NCBI RefSeq assembly: GCF_030272615.1
Contig: NC_081405.1
Coordinates: 25,808,272-25,872,271 of the forward strand
Reading direction: 5' to 3'
Origin: Cryptomeria japonica
Taxonomy: Eukaryota > Streptophyta > Pinopsida > Cupressales > Cupressaceae
Length of the DNA: 64,000 nt
The notes below the pieces were generated by a model. It was not told the origin of the DNA. It saw nothing but the letters and a program-made list of their open reading frames with translations, and made no database searches. A program made the translations under genes and the position numbers. Positions 24,793-34,799 of this stretch are shown here, one piece after another; position 1 is the first letter of the stretch, and each line of letters starts with the position of its first letter.

Positions 24793-25214
24793 TGTGTGGG
24801 GGAAAAAGTGACACTAAGCAAACATGCCCTAATCTCACTTTCAATCACACACTTGTGGAATACGAAAGAGCCTAGAGGTATCACACAATTGGCTACTTCT
24901 TCTTGTGGAAGAGAGAGCCACGGGCTACCTATTAGGATTTCTATTCCTTTGTTGTAATTGAAAGATAAAATGATGCAAATTCAATCCCTAACCCCAAAGT
25001 GCAAGTATGAACTAATAACAAGACTGCAGAATTGAACTTAAATAATGGAAAGCTGTAAACACAAGGACAAGACAAGAATGAAAATGCATACCCGGAGTCA
25101 AAATATGAGTGAAAATGTTCAGGACGGGGGCGTGGGCACCACTGTCCTGATTCTGCTCTTGAAACTGCTATTTTTGCAACCTGAAAAGCTGTCAGAAAGT
25201 TGCTGAAAGTTGCT

Positions 25215-25320
25215 ATCAGCGCCCCTATCCCAGGGTGCCTAGCACCCCTATCCCAGGGACCAGGGCACCTAGGGCCCCTATCCTGGTAGGACCAGGGTGC
25301 CCCACGGCCCTGTCCTAGTC
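25215..25320. repeat. GC-rich repeats in A solo LTR
   Basis: Four degenerate units combine GCGCCCCTATCC and CCAGGGTGCC. This is the same module type as 332-420, in reverse sense. Confidence 0.65.
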
Positions 25321-25933
25321 TTTTTCTCTGAAACTTGGTGTGGAGTGCTGTCTCGGCCTGCTTCTCCCGGATCTGCAACTTGCGGCATCGTCCGAATCCG
25401 GAAACCTGCACTTATATCTGAAAAGGGTATGGTGGGAAGCTATATAGAGTTTTGCGTTAGTCAAACCCCTGCTTTGGTGATTTCCACCTCCATGAATAGC
25501 CAAGTTGTATTGTAAAAGTAGTGTGTGTGCAGACCTTGTGTGTGTGCAAGATCGTAAAATGCAAGTAAGCAAACTAGAGCAACCTAGAAAGTAAACCCTA
25601 ATTGCTTGCAAATGATAATGTAAATGCTCCAAATCAAGATGCAAAGTGATCTAAAGCATGAATACAAATGATATGATGAAGCTTATGTAAGGACATGAAA
25701 ACAACATGAAACCATACCCAACCCCAAGGGAGGGGTACAAGCCAATCTTCAGTCGGTGATCCCTTATTGTTCTTCAATGCCTTCAAAGCCCTAAATGGAT
25801 GAATGAAATTGATAGATGCTTGATGGATGGATGTTGAATGTTGTTGAAGTCTTCAAAGATCTGCTCTTTCACTGCATAGAAGGTCCTTGAAACCAAAAGT
25901 CCCTTGGATCCTTTCCAATGAAGAAAGAGAGCT

Positions 25934-25941
25934 CTTATATA
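25934..25941 (-). promoter_or_regulatory. TATA box in A solo LTR
   Basis: The minus strand reads TATATAAG followed by AGCTC. It is the only strong TATA word in this LTR and is correctly oriented for an LTR promoter. Confidence 0.5.
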
Positions 25942-27690
25942 TGAAACCCTAGGTCTTAATTTCAACTTTTGGCCGACCTAGAGATTGAATCTCCTACCAA
26001 TTTCTTGGGGTTAAGCTTTATTTTATGATTGGATCGCGCTCCTAAAATTTTGGGAAAAATGTCCGGGACCATGTGCACTCCGGGCGCCATGGTCTCGACA
26101 ACTTTTCACCAAATTTTCAGGGCCGTCGAATATGATGATTTTAGAGCGAATCCTGAAGTTACAGCTGATTTCAAGATGTTTTGACCCCCAAAATCAAGCC
26201 CCCAAGTTCGAAATAGGACCTAATTAGGGTTTTAGGTTAAATGATGTATTGGAAGAATAAAATGAAAGGGGCACACTTTAATGAAAAGGGCCCAACTTTA
26301 TGATATGGGAGATGATAAAATAGAACCCTAGACCTAATTAATTTAATTAATTAAGTGCTAAAGGGGAAATGCAATGCAAAATGCAAAATGCATTAAGGCG
26401 GGTGCTAAACTAGGTGTGAAATTGTACCACCCTAGGAAGTGCGTACAATTTACGACGCTACACCGATCCACTTCACGATCTCATTATTTCTCCCATATCA
26501 TATCCACCTCATAATGGACTCGCATCTTCTTCCCAAAGAAAAGAGTATCCTACAAGTCAAGATATTCATAAAGGCAAAGGAGTAGATCTTCATAAGCAAG
26601 AATCCCTCCATATGAAAGAAGATCTTAAGGGTCATGTCTACACAACTCACTCTCAAGACATTGGTATCCCTTCAAAATCAAAACATACACCTTCCCCATC
26701 ATACCTTCCATCCATCTTAGGCCCTTATATCCCTTTGTCCTCTATGCAAGGTCAGCAAAGGCACACATCCTTGAGTAAATTTCATCAAACCAAAAAAAAT
26801 CCATTTCATTCATATCCATCCATGCATTCCTTTCCCCCTCCAAGCAATTTGGATGCGAAGTATAAATGTCATAAGTCTAAAAATCCACATGTATTCAAGG
26901 ATCAACATGTCCAATATAATCGACATGTTAAAACAAAGAACAATATGATCTATAAAGAAAAAAATATATCCAAAAGGCCACAAAGGCCCACTGAGCAAAA
27001 TAAAGCAAAGTCAAAATATATATGGGTTCCTAAATCCCTTGTGCAAGCAATGCACTCCAAGGAACCACAAAAGCATGAAAAATCAAAAACCATGTGGATC
27101 CCTAAGCGGCTCCTTGAAGCACAAAAGCCTAAAGAAACATCCAACTTGGCATCCAAAGTTGCTATTCCTCCATCTAAACTTTCCAACCCTCTCAAATTTG
27201 TTCCTCCATCACCTTCTTCATCCATTTTGGGCCCTTATGTCCCAAAATCCCAAGCTATTCCTCCATCCAAATCTCACAATCTGAGATCTATTTTTCCTCC
27301 ATCAATCCATCACCCCTCAAGGTGTGTGCCAATGTCAATCTTGCCTTCATTTCCATCCATTGAAGCCCAATTCTTCCAATACCCTATCAATTATCCAATT
27401 CATATTTTCCATCCTTCGATCTCTCTGGTCCAATCCTTTGCATAAATCCTCGCCTTAGTTTCATCTCATTTTCCATGTCCTTATCCTACCAATGTCTTTG
27501 AGCATACTTTTAAAGGTCATGGTCCATTTATTTCAAGGCTACTATCCAAACAAAAGAGATGCTTGAGTCCTTCTTCCATCCCCTATCATGTGTCCATCTT
27601 CTCTTGAAAAAGCAAAAAATTACAAAAAAAAATGACAAAAAAAAAAAGATAAAAGAAAAAAAAGTAACGCAAAAATAATTCGTCCACTAG

Positions 27691-27762
27691 TGAAAACCTG
27701 GCAAACAGGCGCCTTGGGCAAGTACCATGATGAAAACCTGGTAAACAGGCGTCATGCGTAAT
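27691..27762 (+). repeat. Direct duplication of GAAAACCTGG word
   Basis: Two copies of TGAAAACCTGGCAAACAGGC (the second with one change) are 37 bp apart. Function unknown. Confidence 0.7.
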
Positions 27763-28392
27763 TTATGAACTTCTTGCACACCACACTTGGGGGTAGGTTT
27801 CCTCCATATCCTATTGCCCTTCATTATCCTATCATACCATGTCACACTCCTCCATTATCCTATTGTCCCTCAGGTCCATTTCCTCTTTCCACCTTTGATC
27901 TTGACAACGCTGAGGATCTTCATGAGCATCATGCATCTTGTTCACAGCTTTCAGTCTATCATAGCTTTTGGTCTTTATCCATTTTCTTATTACAACCTTT
28001 CATCCATATTCCCTGGCTTATTGCAACTTTCTGCCACTATCCCGTATCCTATCCTAACCTTCAGTCCATGCCCCTTATCCATTCTTGGTCTTGCTTATCC
28101 TATCCATATCTTATCACTATCCATACACTCTTTTTCATTCCTTGATCTTGATCTGACATAAGGACGTAAAATTTAAACATGGTTTCAAAAACTTCTTGAC
28201 ATGTCCCTCATGCCATGTCACTGCTTTACATTGTCATATCTAGTCTCTTGTCCCATCACGTAATAGCCCTTGAAAATTGCATCCGTATTGTCTCCATAAT
28301 AAAAGGCCTTTGTCTTCCCTCTATCCACCAACATTTCAGAAAGCCTGTTTATTCACCTGTCATATTCCTTGCCTTGCTAGACACTAGGGGCA

Positions 28393-28720
28393 AAATCATA
28401 AAAATTGAAAAATGTCCTAAAATAATTCAAACAAAATTGAAAAAAGTCTTGAAATAATTCAAAAAAAATTGAAAAATGTCCTGAAATAATCCAAAAAATT
28501 GAAAAATGTCTTGAAAAAATCCCTAAAAATCATAAAATGTCCTGAAATAATCCAAAAAAATTGAAAAATGTCTTGAAATAATCTCAAAAAAAATAAAATT
28601 GCAAAATGTCCTGAAATAATCTCAAAAAAATTTTAAAAATGTCCTGAAATAATCATTTAAAAATTGAAAAATGTCCTAAAAAACTCCCTAAAAAGTCAAA
28701 TAAGGTCCTAAAAAAAATGA
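28393..28720 (+). repeat. AT-rich minisatellite
   Basis: About ten degenerate units of 30-37 bp follow AAATTGAAAAATGTCCTGAA plus ATAATC. Units alternate CCTGAA and CTTGAA. There is no coding potential. Confidence 0.85.
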
Positions 28721-29869
28721 ACACAAATTTTTTTATAAAAACTCAAAAAGCAAAACAAAAAAAAAATATATCCCTTTTGTGCATAAGACAAATCACTAAG
28801 TATACATCCAATGACACACAATCAAACATTGTGCTTTAATGAAATCATGCATAAATAGATGAACTTTTTCAATCAAACCAGACATTCAAACTGATCAAAA
28901 TTGTCTTATCAATCGAACATCAGCATCAACATTATCATTTGTCCTTGTCACTACTATCATGGGTCTTATACATGGTGTGGTATACTCGAAACCAGACTAT
29001 GTCCTGTCTTAGACAGGGTACCGCATGTCCTGAAACCAGACAGCATGATCGTTCTATCAGCACTTTCAGCTTTTGACAATGAAGATCAAGATGTTTGTTT
29101 GACTTGTTGGAATTTGTGCATCTTATCTTTTTTTATTGATTTATCTTCGATCATGTTCCTATGTTGCTCGATGATGTCACTGAGTGATTTAGAGTGACCG
29201 AGATGGTTCATGGTCCTTTTTTTTTTGTTGTGATTGCTGTTTGTTTGCGATGTGGCTGTCTTTTGCAAAAAGGGTTGCATTTCAGCTCTGGCCTTTAATG
29301 CCATGATGCTACGCATCCATTTTGCTACATTAAAATAAAGGTTCTCACCTACAAAGTGCATTACTGAAAGCAAGTTTTTCTTTGTCTCTAACTGTCCTCT
29401 GTCTCATTTTCTTCTTACTAACATTTCTTCCGTCAGTTCGGATAGTCAGTTTAGTCTAGTTCTCTGATCTCCACACAAAACACATATTCTGCATCCTGCA
29501 TCCATTTGGTTAGTACATTTGCATTATATAAAACATCACATCAAGCATCACATCAAGCATTTTATCCATTTCATATTATAAATGCATCAAAAACACATAA
29601 AAATGCATCCATACATGTTCCACAATAAACAGTGCATAAGTCATCCATACATAGAAAATAACTATCAGTCATAACACATTGCATTGCATCATATCGATGC
29701 ATATCATATCATATATCAACATAATATCAGAGTACAAAATTGGACTGTCTATCCTAAGTATGGCCCATAGGCTGACTACAAAATGTCCAACTACATAATA
29801 TCATCTATCCATCATAAAGAGCATGTGCCTCTGTCACTGGGTGCTCCCTCTGTCCTAATCATCCCTGCC

Positions 29870-31624
29870 ATGTCTCAAGGATGATGTCCCTTCTGGTCCT
29901 AGCTATGGTGGTCTCATAGGTCCGCTCACCCCCATGCTACTCACTGACCTCCGAGAGCATGCCCTACTCTCTGTCCTTGATCGTGCCCAATATGAAGCTG
30001 CTCTCTGCTCTAGGGGAACTGCACTCTCATATAGTGTCCTCCAATGGCATATCTCCTCTCCGGTCTCTACCAACATCTATGCCATCTCCCGTGCACTGCC
30101 ATCCCTAATCGACCCAATATACTCAGTGACTCTCTGTTCCTCTCGCTGTGCCTAAGCTATTGTTGTATCTCGAGCCACTGTAAGTCTGGCTATCTCCGCT
30201 TTGAGCTGATCCTGCTCTGTCCTCAAGATGGTATTCTGTCTCTCTAAAGTCGCAATGTGATCATGCTGACTCGCTATGGTAGCCCTGCACATCTCCATCT
30301 CCTTTATCCTAGCTATCTCTAGCTCTATGGGTATATCCTGCAATGCCTCATGCTCGCCTGAATCTAGCTCATCCTCATCATCCCCCTCCTCATCTTCGCC
30401 CTCATCCTCCTCATCCTCATCATCTCCCTCCTCCTCTCCTGTGAGTGGGAAGTCCTCCTATCTCCTCGGTACTGGAATATCCGGATCTGTCAATGGCACT
30501 AGCCACCATCATGCAAACCATCTCTCATACTCCTCTGTCATCCCGACATCCTCCACATCTGATCTCCAATCCCACTGTCTCTGCTGTAGCTATGAGAAGT
30601 CAGCATATGCTATGTGTGGCTGAATCATACTTCTCCACTGACTCGTCTCTTTGTGAGATCGGGCAAAGTGTGCAGTCCTCCTGGGTACATTATGCCTCTC
30701 TCCAAACTGTCATTTGAATCTCTCTGGCAGGTACATCTCAATCACTCTCTGGTGATTCACCAGTCACCCAATTAGGTACCTCTCCTATCTACAATATGGT
30801 AGCTCATCACTATCATCTGACCATCTAGGGCAATCATGATATGGCCTCCATGTGAACTCTCTCAGTCTGTCTAGCTCATGTCACCAATACAATATGTATC
30901 CAAAAGGACCCTGTCTCAGTGCTCCCCTATAGCAGTACACATATGGTCGATGTGGTAATACCTATCTCTCTACAATTGGTCAACATATGGCTATGTGCTC
31001 AAATGCCCATACCTGTAACAGTGTGACTCCACAACTCAAAGTCTGAACTCCTTGATATGCTATCTGATGCAACTGAAAATATAGCATAGCCAGTACACAT
31101 GGTCCCCATGCGTACACCGTCCCCTCTGTCGCCATCCACTCTAGCACTCTTCCCCATCCAATCAGGAATCCATGTCCTCGTCTGTCCCCTGCTAGTAGGC
31201 ATGCTATAACCACGGCTATCACCACATATCATCGATCATACTTTGATGCCATGGTCTCCCAGCCGATCTCCCTCTCTACGATATCTAGATCATCTACGTC
31301 GCACTCAAATAATTTGTACAATGCATCTCTCCCTGTCACTGGGTCATACTCTACCATCTCTCCATGAATCGGAATGCAAAGGATATGCCATACATCCTCT
31401 AGTGTCATAGTCGCCAGATGGAATGAGGAGGTCTCTGAATGCCATCTCTCTGCCAATGTGGTAAGCAGTCCTGTGTTTGCCCTAATCTCAGGAATGAATG
31501 TGATATAGTATATCCTAAGTCCTGCTAATGTATCTTTGTCCGTGCTCTTGAGTCTATGTTGTAGCATGAAATAGTCTGGTCGGTTCTCCCGCGTGATCAA
31601 TGGATACTGTCGACTCTGCATCAC
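29870..31624 (-). pseudogene. Antisense plant mobile domain (PMD) gene in element B
   Basis: The minus-strand frame runs from an ATG at 31624 through at least 30152, about 490 codons, without a detected frameshift. The N-terminal half matches the PMD family shared by Arabidopsis MAIN/MAIL proteins and transposable elements: LTTLAERWHSETSSFHLATM, LEDVWHILCIPIHGE, then RRGHGFLIGWGRVLEWMATE and ACLLAGD in the same frame. The C-terminal part is a Glu/Asp-rich tract (near 30390) followed by a coiled coil (30343-30152). Stops such as TGA at 31229, TGA at 30980 and TGA near 30560 sit where CGA, CAG or similar codons are expected. It ends about 0.8 kb before the 3' LTR. PMD proteins act in nuclear gene and TE silencing in plants, but this copy's role is unknown. 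Confidence 0.82.
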
Positions 31625-31789
31625 AATTGGGGCATATTTTGTCAGTTTTAGGGTTTGCTCCTACGGGTTGCATTTCCTCATTTCATGTCTAAATCAAGGT
31701 GTTTTTCATCTATTATGGCCTATCCTACCCTTATCCCCCCTTTCCAGATCATTTGCATACTGTTTTTGACCTAAATTGAGTTACTAGGG

Positions 31790-31915
31790 CACAACTGTGC
31801 CTGTGTTGTGTATCCTATGCCTATGTCCAATGTTCCACGCCTATGTCCCCCTACACAAGCGCATAAGACATTACACAAGTGCAGGATTCACCCTACACAA
31901 GCGCAGAAGACAGTT
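31790..31915. repeat. Direct and inverted GCGCCTATGT-type words
   Basis: Three words like ATGCCTATGTCC are followed by three of the opposite sense, CTACACAAGCGC, TACACAAGTGC and CTACACAAGCGC. The latter are reverse complements of GCACTTGTGTAGGG in the leader (21130-21144). Confidence 0.75.
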
Positions 31916-32435
31916 TCTACCTTTCCTGTGGGTCCCGCAATATCCCGCAAGCCAGTCAAATTCATCAAATTGAAAACTTGGGTTTTTGAGATACATACCG
32001 TTGCTCCTGTGTCATCCGGTCATCTGTACGTGCATACACATTCTTCGAGGTGATCTGCCATTGGGGTGTTCGTCATCTCTTTGCAAGTGTCCTTTTCCAG
32101 AGCAACAAATCCTCTTCTTGGGCTAGTGCAAATGAGCAATTTTCACTCTCTTTGCCTCATTTATAGATCTTTGTCAGTGCATAGATGGACGTGCACCCTC
32201 TCCATCTTATGTTGGTCATGGTTTTTTGCACCTTTCATTACTTGTCCTTCATGCATCTGGTCTCCGATTATCAGTCCGTTCATTCCTATCATGTTCTATC
32301 ATTCTTATCAATCAATTGGCCTCTTTTCTGGATGTTTCCGGCCAATTCCTCGAGGGGGCATGCATATGTCATTATTATTGTCTAGGGCATTTTCATTATT
32401 GTTCTTTGAAACAACGCTTGAAATCACATTGTCTC

Positions 32436-32449
32436 AAAGAGGGGCAAAA
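32436..32449 (+). other. Polypurine tract of B
   Basis: AAAGAGGGGCAAAA directly precedes the 3' LTR, as expected for plus-strand priming. Confidence 0.85.
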
Positions 32450-34125
32450 TGTAGACACCTAAAAATGGTCAATGCTTGCGGAATCATACTTTAACATTGA
32501 CACATTGCCTTATTTTAGGGTTTTTGCATCACATTAACATTTCTCCTATGATTCACACTTGGTCTTTATCATTTGCGAGCATCGAGTCCTTCTTTTGCAT
32601 CCTTCATCTATCTTGCTTTCAAATTTGGTCTTGTCGATAACAATATCAGTCATGATTTTGGTCAATCTTATCCTGTTGCATCTATGTGCATATTCATTTG
32701 TCATCATTTTGGACATCGTCAATCCTAATTAGGGTTTTGTCCTCTTATCGATCTTGTTATCTTGTGATCGATTTTTCATCGATCATTGTCATTTTCAATC
32801 TTGTCATCTTGCGATCGATTTGTTATCGATCGTTGTCATTTTCAATCTTGTCATCTGGTAATCAATTTGTCATCGATCGTTGTTCTCTTTGTCAATTTTG
32901 TCATTTTGCAATTGATTTGTCATCAATTGTCGTCTTTCTCAATCGTGTCAATTTGGATCAATTTGTCATTGCTCCTTGTCAATTGACACATTTATCAATC
33001 AAATTGTTTGTCAACATTGGTCATTTATTAGTCAGAATCATGATCAAATCGAATCGACGTCAGTTATCCTTTGTCAAGACCTAATTGTCATCCTTGCATT
33101 TCTAATTCATCTTTTAGGGTTTCATGATTTCATTCACTCAACCCTGTTTGTCATTTCTCCCTCTAAGTTAAATAATTTATTTATTTATCCTAGGTCTTCA
33201 TGTCACAATTAAATGTTTAATTTAATTGGCTAACTAATTATTCCTCTTTTTGTGAATTAATTAATAAATGACAAATTATTAATTGATTTACCTAATTTCT
33301 CCTAATTTCCTAATTTTTCATCAATTTCTAAATTTCCTCTTTGTGAATTGATTAATAAATGAAAAATTATTAATTAATTCACTAAATTCCTATTTCCTCA
33401 TTTTCTAATTTCCTAATTCCTATTTCCTCATTTTCTAATTTCCTAATTCCTATTTTCCAATTTTCTAATTTTCCTAATTTCTAATTCAATTTCCTCCTAT
33501 TTTTCTCCTAATTTCATGGGAATGACATTTCAATTTGTCATAATTTGTCATAATTGACAATCAATCAATTTTGACATTTCAATTTGTCATAATTTGTCAT
33601 AATTGACAATCAATCAATTTTGACATAGAAATTTGTCATAATCTTGTCATAAATTATCAATCAATCAATTTTGCATAGAAAGTGCAAATTTGTCATAAAT
33701 TTTTCATAATTGACATTCTTGATTTGCAATTTCCATTTGAATATCTTCATGCTAATTTGATCATCTCTCCAATTTGTCTATAAATTGGATGAATTTCTTC
33801 AATCCCAACTAATCACATTATCGAACGAATCGATTCCCGAATCAATCACGCTTTGAGTATTCTTTAGCAATCATCTTGTCTACTTGCTTTCATATCATGA
33901 TCATGCACTAGTAGGTGAGATCCACAACAAAGCTATTTGAAGGAGAAAGAAGGACAATGGAGCCAAATGAAGGAGACATTCAAATGTGCACTTGGTTTGC
34001 TTAATTTTCAAATCTTGAATGTTTTGTTTTCATGTCTTTATTGAGTGTGTTAGGATTGATCATTGCATTTGAGCTATGACTAATATTGAATTTTCTTTGA
34101 TGATTTCCATATTTCCTAGCTTACA
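32450..34125 (+). repeat. Element B 3' LTR
   Basis: The 1,676-bp LTR has the same ends as the 5' copy. It has one fewer 50-bp unit, an 11-bp insertion near 33700 and a 14-bp deletion near 34073, which together account for the length difference. Confidence 0.95.
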
Positions 34126-34130
34126 CCAAC
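34126..34130 (+). repeat. TSD of element B, right (CCAAC)
   Basis: This is the partner of 19181-19185. It retains the ancestral sequence seen at the homologous unoccupied site. Confidence 0.85.
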
Positions 34131-34799
34131 AATACTGTAACACACTAGAGAAACTCAATCCATTTCTGGATCAATGGATTCAATCCATTTTCAATTAAAA
34201 AATGACCAAAATCAAATCAAAATGCTGTGAACTAGTCTGAAAATGAGTAGTTTCAAATTGTTGAACTTACAAAACACATTCTCCAACCTTGGAAATTGTG
34301 CAAGAGAGGGTACTTATAGATTTTACCATGTGTGGAGTCATCCTAGGGCATTGGACAATCCCTAACTCCATCACTAAACAATTCAGGACAAAAGTTGTCA
34401 TGACAACTTTCAAAAGTTGTCATGACAACTTTTTGCAACTTTGCACTTTTGCACTTTTTGGTCTTCTCACCCTATGAGACCTATTCTAAGTCATCACACA
34501 TGACTTTTAAAACATTTCTAAGACTAATTTAACCCTCGCTAATTCTTATACCAAGTTTTGACACTTTTGACCATCCAGAAGGTCAACTACCTACTCAAAC
34601 CCACTATTTACACAAAAATGCAAACCTAAGAAGAATGAACTCAACCTAGGCCTAAATTGACTCAAAAAACTAACTCTTGGACCCTCCTAGAGTCCTTATT
34701 CACTACTGACTTGGCTAGGGTTAGTACAAGCCAAAATTGAGAAAACTAGATAGCCCAAGTTCTAGGTGCTCTTGCACCATTCTTCCAAACAAAAGAAAA

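Larger units (their letters stand above)
24793..26462 (-). mobile_element. A-family solo LTR inside B sense ORF
   Basis: This 1,670-bp minus-strand LTR begins TGTAGCGTCGTAAATTG at 26462 and ends CCCCACACA at 24793, with exact TSD CCGAT. It is homologous to the split A LTR at 16591-38801, which contains H and B. The A family therefore inserted both before and after H and B. It carries CCCCTATCCCAGGG-type GC repeats (25215-25320). Confidence 0.93.
22987..27445 (+). pseudogene. Element B sense ORF, Pro/Ser/Gln-rich, function unknown
   Basis: The ATG is at 22987 and the stop at 27443. Omitting the nested LTR and one target copy, it is a single frame of about 927 codons with no frameshift. Inactivating stops are TGA at 23305, TAA at 23371, TAG at 23470 and TAG at 23671; each is one C-to-T step from an Arg or Gln codon. 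Order: a short coiled coil (residues about 50-80, KLEEKLAQEEEILEQKV), a Gln/Pro/Val-rich repeat region (about 130-230), a long acidic Ser/Pro/Asp-rich region, and a basic C-terminal region with two related words, YIWVPKSL and TMWIPKRL (about 785 and 817). No gag, zinc knuckle, protease or polymerase motif is visible. It occupies the gag position and may be a derived or captured structural protein. Confidence 0.8.
27446..29869 (+). other. Element B spacer with simple repeats
   Basis: No supported gene lies between the two ORFs. It contains a duplicated GAAAACCTGGCAAACAGGCG (27691-27762), an AT-rich minisatellite (28393-28720) and a pair of TGTCCTG/GAAACCAGAC words (28990-29045). Short frames here show no motif. 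Confidence 0.55.
19186..34125 (+). mobile_element. Element B, 14.9-kb LTR element without pol
   Basis: The paired LTRs (19186-20913, 32450-34125) start TGTAGACACCTAAAA and end CTTACA. A primer-site candidate follows the first and a purine tract precedes the second. Internal contents are a 2-kb leader, a decayed Pro/Ser/Gln-rich sense ORF (22987-27445), a minisatellite, and an antisense PMD ORF (31624 to about 29870). No protease, RT, RNase H or integrase motif was found in either strand, so it was presumably mobilised by another element. An A-family solo LTR is nested in the sense ORF. Extra ORFs, often antisense, are known in the Tat lineage of plant Ty3/gypsy elements, but membership here is inference. 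Confidence 0.9.
18204..34779 (-). repeat. Chromovirus H 3' LTR, split by B
   Basis: The two halves are 18204-19185 and 34131-34779, together about 1.63 kb. On the minus strand the LTR starts TGGTGCAAGAGCACC and ends CCCATCA. The left half near the insertion has lost a few bases relative to the matching points at 37020 and 42905. Confidence 0.85.

Noticed and set aside
26950-27225. Minus-strand 91-codon frame in B
   Set aside because: It is the antisense shadow of the sense ORF C-terminal region; no motif or copy elsewhere.
28393-28720. CRISPR-like short repeats
   Set aside because: Units are degenerate, AT-rich and contiguous without unique spacers; a minisatellite.
30276-30623. Plus-strand Ser-rich frame of 115 codons
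   Set aside because: It is the mirror of the Glu/Asp-rich tract of the antisense PMD gene; GAG and GAT codons read as serine on the other strand.
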